A stretch of 64,000 nucleotides of DNA from Chlorocebus sabaeus (lineage: Eukaryota; Chordata; Mammalia; Primates; Cercopithecidae): positions 83,538,382-83,602,381 of the forward strand of contig NC_132912.1 in the NCBI RefSeq assembly GCF_047675955.1. Direction: 5' to 3'. This document shows, piece by piece, positions 1 to 9,724 of the stretch (position 1 is the stretch's first letter; the number at the start of each line of letters is the position of its first letter). Under the pieces are notes generated by a model. The model worked only from the letters and a program-made list of their open reading frames with translations, searched no databases and was not told where the DNA came from. Both the position numbers and the translations under genes were made by a program.

Positions 1-415
1 CAAACTGAGTGGCTTAAAACAACAAAAATATATTCATTCGCAGTTCTGGAAGATAGAAGTCTGAAATCAAGGTGTTGATAATGTTAGTTCCTCCTGAAAG
101 AGAACCTGTTCCACTCCTCTCTCTGATGACAGACAGCAAGTAGTGGCATTCCTTAGCTTTTAGATACTTTATTCAAACCTCTGCCTCCATCTTCACATGG
201 AGTTGTCCCTACATCTCTGTCTTCTCGTTAACGCCTTCTTATGATGATTCAAGTCACATTGGAATCAGGGGTCCATCCTGCTCTGATATAGCCTTATCTT
301 AACTAATTACATCTACAAACATCTTGTTTCCAAGTGAGGCCATATTCTGAGGTGCTGGAATTGGAAGTTGAGCATATCTTTATGGGAGAACATAATTCCA
401 CCCATAGCCATAACA
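1..415 (-). mobile_element. MaLR (MLT1-like) LTR, antisense, cut by the window edge
   Basis: The segment reads as the reverse complement of an MLT1-family solo LTR. It starts inside the conserved R/U5 part (ggcttaaaacaaca, then an agttctgg block). It ends at about 415 with the typical terminal block cccatagccataaca. A second copy of the same type lies at 61929-62389 and aligns over its whole length, including the tgaaatcaag and cttcacatgg blocks. The first ~45 bases of the LTR are missing because the window begins inside it. The subfamily name is from memory. Confidence 0.6.
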
Positions 416-684
416 AATGTAATTTTCTGAATAAACTGATAAGAATATAAAGTTTATATGAATACTTCTCTGTCTTTGTCTTACAATTTTAAATAGTGTT
501 TCAAAACTGAAAAGTATTTATGTTTATTATATAATAACTTCTATGCATGGAAATGAATATACATATATATTTCATATTTATAATTTCATACATATATAAG
601 CTCATGGAAAAACTAAACCATATTAAGTAAAGTTTCCAAATTAAAAGTGTATTTTATCATGAACTAGATTTTAAAAATAAAGAG
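416..684. other. Unassigned AT-rich DNA
   Basis: No gene, RNA or repeat family recognised. Short alternating TA runs occur near 560-600. Confidence 0.5.
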
Positions 685-860
685 ATGATAGTCAGTCACA
701 GTGGTATGTGCCTGTAGTGCCAGCTACTTGGGAGGCTTATGCTAGAGAACTGCTTGAGCCCAAGAGTTTGAGCTCAGCCTGGACAACATAGTGAGACCTT
801 CATCTCTTCAAAAAAAAAAGAAAAGAAAAGAAAAGAAAAGAAAAGAAAAGAAAAGAGAAG
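685..860 (+). mobile_element. Alu monomer (FLAM-like), sense, with A-rich tail
   Basis: Only one Alu arm is present: cctgtagtgccagctacttg, then gcttgagcccaagagtttga, then cagcctggacaacatagtga. It goes straight into an A tail, with no second monomer. This is the structure of a free left Alu monomer or an old truncated AluJ. The flanks aaagagatgat (left) and aaagagaagat (right of the tail) look like a degraded target-site duplication. Many substitutions suggest an old insertion. Confidence 0.72.
816..857 (+). repeat. (AAAAG)n microsatellite
   Basis: About eight tandem AAAAG units directly follow the A-run of the Alu monomer, so the microsatellite grew from the retroposon tail. Confidence 0.9.
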
Positions 861-1190
861 ATTATATCCTACTGATTTTCTCAATAATGAGTCTGTTCTC
901 TTTTTGATTTACAATTATTTTCAAGGAGAATTGGTATCTCAGTGATTACCAGTAAAACATAAATCTTTGGTTGCCCAGAATGAGAACTAATATTAAAAGA
1001 CAATATAAATTTCCCCATGTACTCTAACCATTACAAAAGTAATTTAACTTCTCTGAAACTTTGTATTACTTGAAATAAATAAAAGCCCTTCTGTCTGCTT
1101 ATATGATAATCAATATTGCCTTATTATTGAATCCAGATTTTATAATTTTTTCCACAGAGAGATTCTAATGTTCTAGGAAGTCAAAAATTA
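861..1190. other. Unassigned DNA
   Basis: No recognisable repeat, RNA or coding signal. Confidence 0.4.
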
Positions 1191-1235
1191 TTACTTTCAA
1201 TGGCAAAAACCACAATTACTTTTACACCAACCTAA
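1191..1235. mobile_element. MADE1 (mariner MITE), 3' half
   Basis: The stretch carries the internal MADE1 sequence (aatggcaaaaaccacaatta) and the terminal inverted repeat ending caccaacctaa, followed by TA. MADE1 is an ~80-bp non-autonomous relative of Hsmar1, mobilised by its transposase in early primates. Only half of the palindromic element is visible; the left inverted repeat is missing. Confidence 0.85.
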
Positions 1236-2371
1236 TAATTCGGGTAATGAACATGAAAGAGTAAAGTCTAATTCATGAGTAGTAAACAGTGTGGTTCCCA
1301 TGAGCTCTGTAAAACTTGGCCTTCTATTTCTCCACCATCTCTAAGCCCAACGAATAAGAGCAATGGCAAGATCCATATTTTCACTTCCTTAAATTAATAG
1401 CACTTACTGTTACTATTAACCTTAAACAAAGATGGTTCACTAATTACTTTATTTATAACACTTGGATCCCTCCTAATACCTGAAATAGAAAAAAAATATC
1501 AGTGGAACCCATAGCACAGAGACTTTACTAGTAAATTTAAATTTCAATTATCTAGAGCTTTAGTGGTATAATTATTAAGTCATTATTTTTATCAAAACAA
1601 AAGCTTCTAAATTTTTAATAATCTTGTAGATAATGTCACCAGGCCATAGTTCCAATTTAACCAAAGGATGTACTTATTTTCTACTAGGTGTTGCTGTGGT
1701 CATTCATTATTTTAGGTCAAGTGTAATGGTTATGTTTTACACAAATAAGAGATCTAGGTAATTTCTCCTTTAACTTATGAATTATTTTTATTTTTGCAAA
1801 GATAGTACTTTATTCAGGATCTATGATACAGAGTCCAATTCATTTTCTCACATTGTTTAAAGAGAAACTAGCTGAAGACAGAAATGGCAGCTAATGATAC
1901 CTATCAAAGAATCATCAGAGAGCTGTCACGGAGAGGTGACAGGCAACATTTTGTTAGGGATGAAGTTTTCTTTATCAGCTTACTCTGTATCCTTTTTGAC
2001 TGAGTCACATAGACAATAAGCTATGTAACAAATGTTTAACAAAACATTTATTTAAAACATAATATGGGGTACACAGAGCCAAGAATGACCTTCCATATGG
2101 GAAGGTTGTTGTTGCAATGGTCATTCATGTAGATATATTTGTGTTCTGTTTGAATTTAGTGAAAAGAGAGTTGTAATTTTGGGCACAATGTCAGTATTTT
2201 AAAAATACTTCCTGAAAATTAGAATATCTAAACAACATTTTACAAATGAAGACTAATTTAGGATGTAAGATGGAGTGAGGTAAGAATTAAGTGCAGAGAC
2301 AGAGACGCCATTATAAAAAAGTCAACCTGAGACATACATGGGGTGATAAAACTGTGTGGTATCTTTGCTAT
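1236..2371. other. Unassigned DNA
   Basis: AT-rich sequence without a repeat family I recognise and without a credible open frame. Confidence 0.4.
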
Positions 2372-2408
2372 AATGGCAAAAAGTGCAATTGCTTTGGCAC
2401 CAACCTAA
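2372..2408. mobile_element. MADE1 (mariner MITE), 3' half
   Basis: A second half-MADE1 (taatggcaaaaagtgcaatt through ggcaccaacctaa), in the same orientation as the copy at 1191-1235 and also lacking its left arm. It is slightly more diverged. Confidence 0.8.
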
Positions 2409-2606
2409 TGCAATCTGACATGAGTCTACACATGCGATAAAATTGTATAGATTAAATTCTCATACATATATAAATGAATACAAGTAAAACTGAGGAAATC
2501 TGAATAAGATCAGTGGATTGCATCACTCTCAATATTCTGGTTGTGTTATAGTTTTGCCAGCTGTTACTATTGGAAAAAAACTGGGTGAAAGTATACAGGT
2601 TTTCTT
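2409..2606. other. Unassigned DNA
   Basis: No feature seen between the MADE1 fragment and the Alu target duplication. Confidence 0.4.
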
Positions 2607-2608
2607 GG

Positions 2609-2648
<40 letters not shown>

Positions 2649-2955
2649 TTTTTTTTTTTTTTGAGACGGAGTCTCGCTCTGTCTCCCAGGCTGGAGTGCA
2701 GTGGCCGGATCTCAGCTCACTGCAAGCTCCGCCTCCCGGGTTTACGCCATTCTCCTGCCTCAGCCTCCCGAGTAGCTGGAACTACAGGCGCCCGCCACCT
2801 CGCCCGGCTAATTTTTTGTATTTTTAGTAGAGACGGGGTTTCACCGTGTTCGCCAGGATGGTCTCGATCTCCTGACCTCGTGATCCGCCCGTCTCGGCCT
2901 CCCAAAGTGCTGGGATTACAGGCTTGAGCCACCGCGCCCGGCCGGTTTTATTATT
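2607..2955 (-). mobile_element. Full-length AluY of Old World monkey type (AluYR-like), antisense, with target duplication
   Basis: A complete, little-diverged dimeric Alu (2663-2943) lies on the minus strand with its poly-A shown as T's at 2647-2662. Variant positions (ggccggatctcag, ggtttacgccattc, cacctcgcccgg, cccgtctcggcc, aggcttgagccaccg) match AluY lineages expanded in macaques and baboons rather than human AluY. A perfect 12-bp duplication ggttttattatt lies at 2607-2618 and 2944-2955. The (TTA)n tract sits between the left duplication and the poly-T, so it is part of the Alu tail. Open frames here are artefacts of the Alu. Confidence 0.93.
2619..2646. repeat. (TTA)n microsatellite in the Alu tail
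   Basis: About nine to ten TTA/ATT units lie between the left target duplication and the poly-T of the Alu. On the Alu strand this is a (TAA)n extension of the poly-A tail. Confidence 0.92.
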
Positions 2956-4139
2956 TTTTTACATCTGCTTGTGAATTCTTTCACTTAAATTTTCAATTAG
3001 AATTATCTTTTCTTGAATGCCATATTTGCATAAATTAAACTATGATTACTTTTAAGATTATATAAACTTAAAAATACCCAAAGTTTTTTTGGATACTTGT
3101 AGTTAGTCATTATAAACTTTGGATCAGACAGCTAATGAAAGCTTTAAACACGTGCATATGACTGCTTTTAACCATGAATACTCAAATTCATGAAGAAAAA
3201 ATAAACTCAAATATTAAAGACACATAATTTTTAAACATTTCAAGTAGACATAATGGAATTATTCTTAAAAATAATAAATTTTATATTCCACACTATTAGT
3301 TTATCAATTTTTATGATAAAGGTCTAAACACATCTATTTGTCATAATTTATTCTGTACAGACTACAGAAATGAAATAACTAACTAGAGATCATGAGTTTC
3401 ATTAGAATCTCCACATTAACGTTTTCTTAAGAAATTGAAAAGTGTATATTTTAAAGGAATTCACAAAGTTTTTATTCACTTTTATCTACTTTCTGTATTT
3501 TATCTTGACAACCTGGTGAGCTTCTGAAACTTGAACCATGCTAATACATGTCTCTGAGGATTATTTTTAATAGTTATTTATAAAAAGTATTTCTTTGGCA
3601 AAAAGAAAACTGTAGCGGTTGTATTTGTGATTCTTAAGAAGTGATGATGGGAGGTTAATTGGAAGGTTAATTATATGGACATTAAGTCTGTAGGAAACAC
3701 GTGATAATTATTTTTCATAAAATAGAAATCTTGTTTCTTTGGGCTATGTTTATAAAGGTCTAGAGAATGGGAGTGTTGGCACTGTGGATTCTATATTCAA
3801 TTCTAGTCAATATAACTTTATAGGGACAGTTTCTAGAACAAGATTAGATAGAGATGTCAGCCTATCTTCTGTTTTTATTAAAGCTAAGACCTAGGGATAT
3901 TTAAGTTGTTATTTCAGGAGATCACAGCTCATGGTCTAAAGTGTAAAATCAAATTCACAGTCCCATCACAAGTTATTTTATAGATAATTCTAGGCCTCAA
4001 CCCAGCATGTTGGCAGGCGTTATTAGAATTACTAGGTTCAGTACAAGTCCATGTTGGAATGACGGTATAATATAATATTCAATTTTGCATTTTCCCCAAT
4101 AAGGCATTCTTGTGTTCCTAAAATTCAAACCTTAGAAAA
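2956..4139. other. Unassigned AT-rich DNA
   Basis: No recognisable gene, RNA or repeat. No open frame above chance. Confidence 0.4.
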
Positions 4140-5492
4140 TTGTCAGAATGATTTGAATGAAGGCAATATCAAAATCATAAATCTGGTCAATCCTGTGCTA
4201 ATTCCTCTTGAACCCCACATTACATTGGTAGTGCCCTTAGAATACATGCAAAAGAGTTTTCCTGTCCAGTGTGCAAAGGGTTTAGACATTTCCACTCCAA
4301 CTAAAAATAACCAAAAAGTTGAACAAACCAAAATGAACAATTCTTTCTAGATTCATAAGAAAAGTAAGGTCATGGGGCAAACTCTTGTCCTCAAAATTGG
4401 AGAGACAGACAGGAGAATACAGAAATTCACAACTTACCTGACCAAAACCCTCCAGAGGAACAACTGCCAGGGTAGCAAAATCTGAACAGTAATTGACAAA
4501 TTGCTGGAACCTTAATGTGGACAATTCTGAGAGATTAAAAACCCCAGGGGAACTAAAATATCAGGGCCCTCCACAGTATTGTGCATTTTACTTCTTTGAG
4601 CTTAGCCAGTTTCTCACAGTGAATAGTGGAGAAAAATATCCTACTTTTAGTAAGGGGAGAATATGAATCATCTCAAAATACGTCAGAGAATTCTGTTCTT
4701 CTTAACAATGTCAGCTCTCAGGGGAAATAATTTAATGAGAACCTAACTTGCTGGGATTTTATCAGAGCCTAACTAACCCAAAGTGAAGAAAACACCCAAC
4801 TTCATCTAGCTCTACCTGTTACTTGGAAGAAAGGAAATACCCAATTCCAACCAATGTTAATCGTCTACATAAAAGAAAGAAAATACACAGTTCTACTACA
4901 TTCTATCCATCCTGCTGTTTCATCTAAGGGAGAGGAGGATGAGAAACACTTGTGAAGTTCACAGTCCAAAAAGACAAAATCACTAAAAGACTGAGAATTA
5001 ATCATAGGACTACGAAATGCTTCTCCTCCCCTTACATCCTACCATTAAATTACTGAAGTTCTATTTATAGGAGTTCATTTTACCTAATATCTCATATCCA
5101 GCTATCAAGAAAAATTACAAGCCACACTAAGAGGGAGAACAAAAAAGACAGCTTGAAGGCAGATACCAAGCATCAGAACTAGATTCAGATATGGCAGGAA
5201 TGTATAAATTATCACACTGGGAGTTTAGAACAATTATGATTAGTATGTGAAGGGCTCCAATACATAAAGTAGACAGCATGCAAAAATAGCTATACAATAT
5301 ATGCAGACAGATGGAAATTTTAAAGAATTGTGAAAAAGAAATGCTAGCAACTGAAAATACCATAACAGAAATGAAACCTTTGATGCGCTTATTAGTAAAG
5401 TGGACACAAGTAAGCAAAGAATCTCTGAACTTGATGATATCTAAGTAGAAACTCCCAAAACTAAAAAGCAAAGGAAAAAAAAAAAATTGTAA

Positions 5493-5516
5493 AACAACAA
5501 CAACAACAAAAACACA
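5493..5516. repeat. (CAA)n simple repeat
   Basis: Short run of caa units in A-rich L1-type sequence. Confidence 0.8.
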
Positions 5517-7049
5517 CCGAATACTAAAGAACTGTGGGCACCCACAAAAAGTCTAACAAACAAGTAATGAGAATGCCTGGTGGAAAAGAAAAAACAAATG
5601 AAAGGAAAAGGGTGACTATTTGAAAAAATAATGACTGAGAATTTTCTTCACATTTAAATCTGAAACCAAGTCACACACCACGGAAGATCAGAGAACAACA
5701 AACAGGATACAAACTACAGAAAATCAAATATAAAGATAAAAATTCTGTTGAAAAACAGATGGAATAAACAAGTTAGTTATAAAGGAATGAAAATGAGAAT
5801 TACATTTGACTAACCACAGAAATCATGCAATCAAGACGAGATTGGAGTTAAATGTTTAAATGTTGAGAGAAAAATAATCACCTACCAACCTAGATTTCTG
5901 TACTCAGTGAAACTGCACTTCAAAAATTAAAGAGAAATAAAAATTTTCTCTGACAAATAAAAATTGAAAATTTGATGCCAGAAGACCTGCCTTGCAAGAC
6001 ATATATTTTCAAAAAAGTATTTTAGAGAGAAAATTATAGAACAGATGGGCAATAGAAGCAGATAGACGGGAATTTTAAGGAAGAGTGATAAAAAAGCTGG
6101 AAAAAATTATATAGGTCTGATTATATAGGTCAGAAACTTAGAACTTGATAAATAAAGAGCATCAAAAAGCAATAAATGAAGATAAAAGGCATCTTTTTTC
6201 TTATTTTTAATTGCTCTAGCAGAGAATAGTTTATTCAAATTAGTAGCAACAATGTACCTAACTATGTATGCTTATATATTAATAACATATATGGTTATGT
6301 ATATGTAAAATGAATAACATTAGTGATACAAGAAATGAGAGGAAGGATTTAGAATTTTTTTATTGTAACGTACTCACACCACCTATGAAGCAGTATAGTG
6401 TTATTGGAAAGTGGACTGGATCAGGTGTAAATGTATATTGCAAACTTAAGGGCAAACATTAAAGGAAAGAATGTAAGTGATATTCTGCAAAAAAGAAAAA
6501 GTGACAACATATACAATGCTTAACTGAAGCACCAAAAGGAAGAAAAAGAGTGAAAGACAAACATAGAAACAAAGACCAAGGGAAACCGAATAACAAATCT
6601 GGTAGATATAAAGCCAACTACATCAATCACTTTGAACATCAGTGGTCTAACTGCACTATCAAAAGTCAGAAAGGATATAAAAAATATGACTCAACTATTT
6701 GTTGTTTGCAATAAATCCAATTCATATATAAAGACACGTGTGGTATAAAAGTAAATATATAATGAAAGTTAGACCATGCTTACATCAACCAAAAGAAAGT
6801 GAGAATCACAATATTAATTTCACACAGAGTAGACTTCAGAGGAATGAAAATTATCAGGCATCAAGAGGGATATTACATAATGATATGTTGTGATTCTCCA
6901 AGAAGACAATAACAACTATTAACATTTATGTAATGTTTATGTCTAACAAAAGAGTGTCAAAATATCTGAAGCAAAAATTTATATAGCAACAAGAATAAAT
7001 AGACAAATCCATTTTTATATTTGAAGACGTTAACATCCTTCTACCAGAA

Positions 7050-7289
7050 ATGAACAGATACAGCAAACTACGGGTAAGGACGTACTTTCAACATTATAAA
7101 AATAAATTGAATATAATTGATATCAATAGATTTCTTCAACCAACAAGAGCCGAATACAGATTTTACTCAAGCTCATATGAAAAAGTAAGCAAGATAGACC
7201 ACATTCTGGGCCATGAAACACTCCGAATAAATTTAAAAGAATACACATTTTACAACGTTTGCTCTCAGATCACAATGGAATTAAGCTAG
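7050..7289 (+). pseudogene. L1 ORF2 endonuclease-domain fragment (decayed)
   Basis: The 79-codon frame contains the recognisable C-terminal part of an L1 endonuclease: a TEY-like block (RAEYRFYSSSYEKVSKIDHI, residues ~29-48), then a degenerate form of the S-D-H-x-A motif (SQITMEL) in which the catalytic Asp-His pair is gone. L1 ORF2p cuts target DNA during retrotransposition; this copy could not. The frame is short, has no start context and belongs to the old sense L1 around it. Confidence 0.65.
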
Positions 7290-7656
7290 AAATTAATAAT
7301 AAAGCATAGTTGGAAATCCTGAACTATTCAGAAATTAATCAACACACAACAAATATCATGAGTCAAAGAAGAACTCTTAATGGAACTGTTTAATGATATT
7401 TTGAACTAAATGAAGATGGAAACAACTTATCACAATGTATGGGATGCAGCAAAGCTGTGCTTAGAGGAATATTTATAGCATTGAATGCATATATTAGAAA
7501 AGAAGAAACATCTAAAATTAATAAACTAAATTTCCGCATTAGGAAGCTGGGGGGAAAAAGCAAATTGAATACAAAGTAAGCAGAAGAAAACAAATAATTA
7601 TACTTAGAACAGAAATCAATGAAAAAATAGGAAATAAATTGAGAAAATCAATGAAT

Positions 7657-9720
7657 AGTTTTGTTCATTCTTCTTTACTTTTTTTCTTTATTTTTGTCTG
7701 ACTGAGTTATTTCAGAAAACCAGTCCTCCAGCCCTGAGATTCTTTCTTCAGCTTGGTCAATTCTACTGTTAATAGTTGTTACTGTATTCTGAAATTCTTG
7801 AAGTGAGTTTTCAGTTCTATCAGATCCATTTGATTCTTTTTTAAAAATAGTCATTTGATCTTTCATCTCCTGTTTTGTTTTATTGTATTCCTTATAATCC
7901 TTGAATTGAGTTTTGCCATTCTAAAGCTCAATGATCTTCGCTCCTATTCATATTCTGAATTCTATTTTTTGTCATTCCAGCTATTTCAGCTTGGTTAAGA
8001 GCCCTTGTTGGGGAACTGGTGCAGTTGTTTGGATGTAAAAAGAAACTCTGGCTTTTTGAGTTGCCAGAGTTCCTGCACTGTTTCTTTTCTCATCTATGTG
8101 GGGTCATGTTCCTTTAACCTCTGAAGTTGTTGCCTTTGGATGTGTTTTGTTTGTTTGCTTTTCCTTCTATCTTCTTTGATGTTCTTGGGAGTTTGTGATA
8201 TAAGGTGGGTTCAGTCAATGGCTATGTTTTTGAAATATTTTAAGGGACCAAGGCTCAGGTCAGCACTCCTGGACTGCGTGTTCCTACTCTGGGGGACTGA
8301 AATGAGACCCACAACTTTGTTCTCTAGCACTTCAAGATAAGAAACTTGTTACATTAGAGGAGCTGAGATGTTCTCAGGCTACTGGCCACGCAGTGCCATC
8401 CAAAGTGCTTAGTTGGGCTGTGACAGTGGTAACTGTACTCATTTGCACATGCCAGCAATGGTGGCAGTGCAGTAGGGTGCATGCTTATTGGCTGCAGTGG
8501 GGCACTGGCAGGCATTTGGCAGGTATCTGACTGTCAGTCTGCATGTGGACATTACAGGAATATTTATAGCTTTGAATGCATATATTAGAAAAGAAGAAAT
8601 ATCTGTACAGCAGTGGCTGTATTGCATGGGATGCATGGGGTCACTTGTGTTCATGTGCATGTTTTCCTTGGTGGTGGTTAAGACATGGGTGCAGGGCACG
8701 GGCAAACATAGGGCTGAAAGTCTCCGTGCATGCATTCGCATGAGTGGCAGTGATGCTGGGTGGGGGTGGGGACTCCAGCAACGGCAGTATATCAAGGGGG
8801 CGGGAGACAGGGTGTGTTCAGGCCAACATCAATGGCATGGCGCAGTGGGGTACACATGCTCACCCACATGGATAGGGGTTGAGAAGCAAGGTCCTCCTAT
8901 GCACACATGCACCAGCAAAGCAGTGAGAGAGGCAGCTGTGGGTTAGTGTGTGCTGGAAAGGCTGTAGTGGAGGGAAGGTGTGAGTAGGCTGGTGCACATT
9001 GTTGGAGATCACTCTGCTGGTGCCCTCCAACAATGAGACATGGTTTGCCAGTGCGGAAGCTATGATGCAGGTCCCTGGATAGCACCCTAGTTACGCATTC
9101 AAGACTGCACTGCAATTAGGCACTGCCAGTCTAGGGCCCAGGAACAGGACAGCAGACTCAGGGGGCACTCTGATCACTCTGGCCTCATATTATAGGCAAG
9201 ATTGCCCTGCTCTGTTCAGGTCTGATAGTTCCCCTCAGGCTAAATTCTTCTAAGGGAGTATGGTGAGCCTTGGGGAATGGGTGTCCCTGGCCATGTTCCA
9301 CTGCAGACTTTCCTGCACCAAACCCTATGGACTCTGCAGAGACTGAATTACTGCCCCTACTACCTCTCTAGCAGCTCTCCCTGCTACCTCAAGTGTCAAT
9401 GGTTGTTGCGTGTTCCCTACTGCCAGGATTCTAGAGTTCCATGGGTTGCTCCCCAGCTGCTTAACTCCTCCCTTCTCCAGGAGTCAATAAGGGTCAAAAA
9501 TTAGTCCTGGTGTATGGTAGCCCTTGGTAGCATTCCCGGCTTCCTCCCCCTTCAGCATAGCATATGTACCGTTCTTCCATCCATTCTGAATGCATTCCTT
9601 CTGAAGATCTGCTTGGAGTGTGCCAGTCTTCCTGATGTCCTGGTCCCTTGGTGGTAGATGTTACTCCTGGCTGTTTTTCGTCAGCCTTCTTGCCTACCAA
9701 CTACAATTCTATAACTAGAA
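7657..9720 (-). mobile_element. Inverted L1 5' fragment (5'UTR plus start of ORF1), primate-type
   Basis: From left to right the plus strand shows antisense ORF1 coiled-coil sequence (7675-7866) and then a GC-richer block to ~9720. That block behaves like an antisense L1 5'UTR (e.g. gttcctgcactgtttctttt near 8070). It is followed immediately by sense-strand L1 ORF2 sequence. An inverted 5' piece before a sense 3' piece is the classic product of twin priming. The missing middle and the old L1 on the left make that only a hypothesis here. A 49-nt sense ORF2 patch interrupts it at 8556-8604. Confidence 0.55.
7675..7866 (-). pseudogene. L1 ORF1 coiled-coil fragment
   Basis: This 63-codon frame has heptad-like sequence typical of the L1 ORF1p coiled coil (SRIDQAEERISGLEDWFSEI at about residues 34-53, then a Lys/Glu-rich end). 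ORF1p is a trimeric nucleic-acid chaperone that coats L1 RNA. Only this short piece remains; the RNA-binding and C-terminal domains are absent. Confidence 0.7.
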
Positions 9721-9724
9721 AACA

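Larger units (their letters stand above)
4140..7655 (+). mobile_element. Old L1 (L1M-type) 5' region through ORF2 endonuclease part, sense
   Basis: The stretch resembles mammalian-wide L1 sequence in the sense direction. It has an A-rich ORF1-side region (e.g. gccagaagacctgccttgca near 5980) and then the ORF2 endonuclease region (agcaagatagaccacattct near 7188). It runs on to the post-endonuclease segment near 7460-7650. The left boundary is uncertain; 4140-5500 is assigned only by continuity. It stops where an inverted L1 piece begins. All frames are broken. Confidence 0.55.

Noticed and set aside
8439..8946. Frames of 118 and 152 codons on opposite strands
   Set aside because: Both lie in antisense L1 5'UTR sequence and include the 49-nt L1 patch; no protein similarity.
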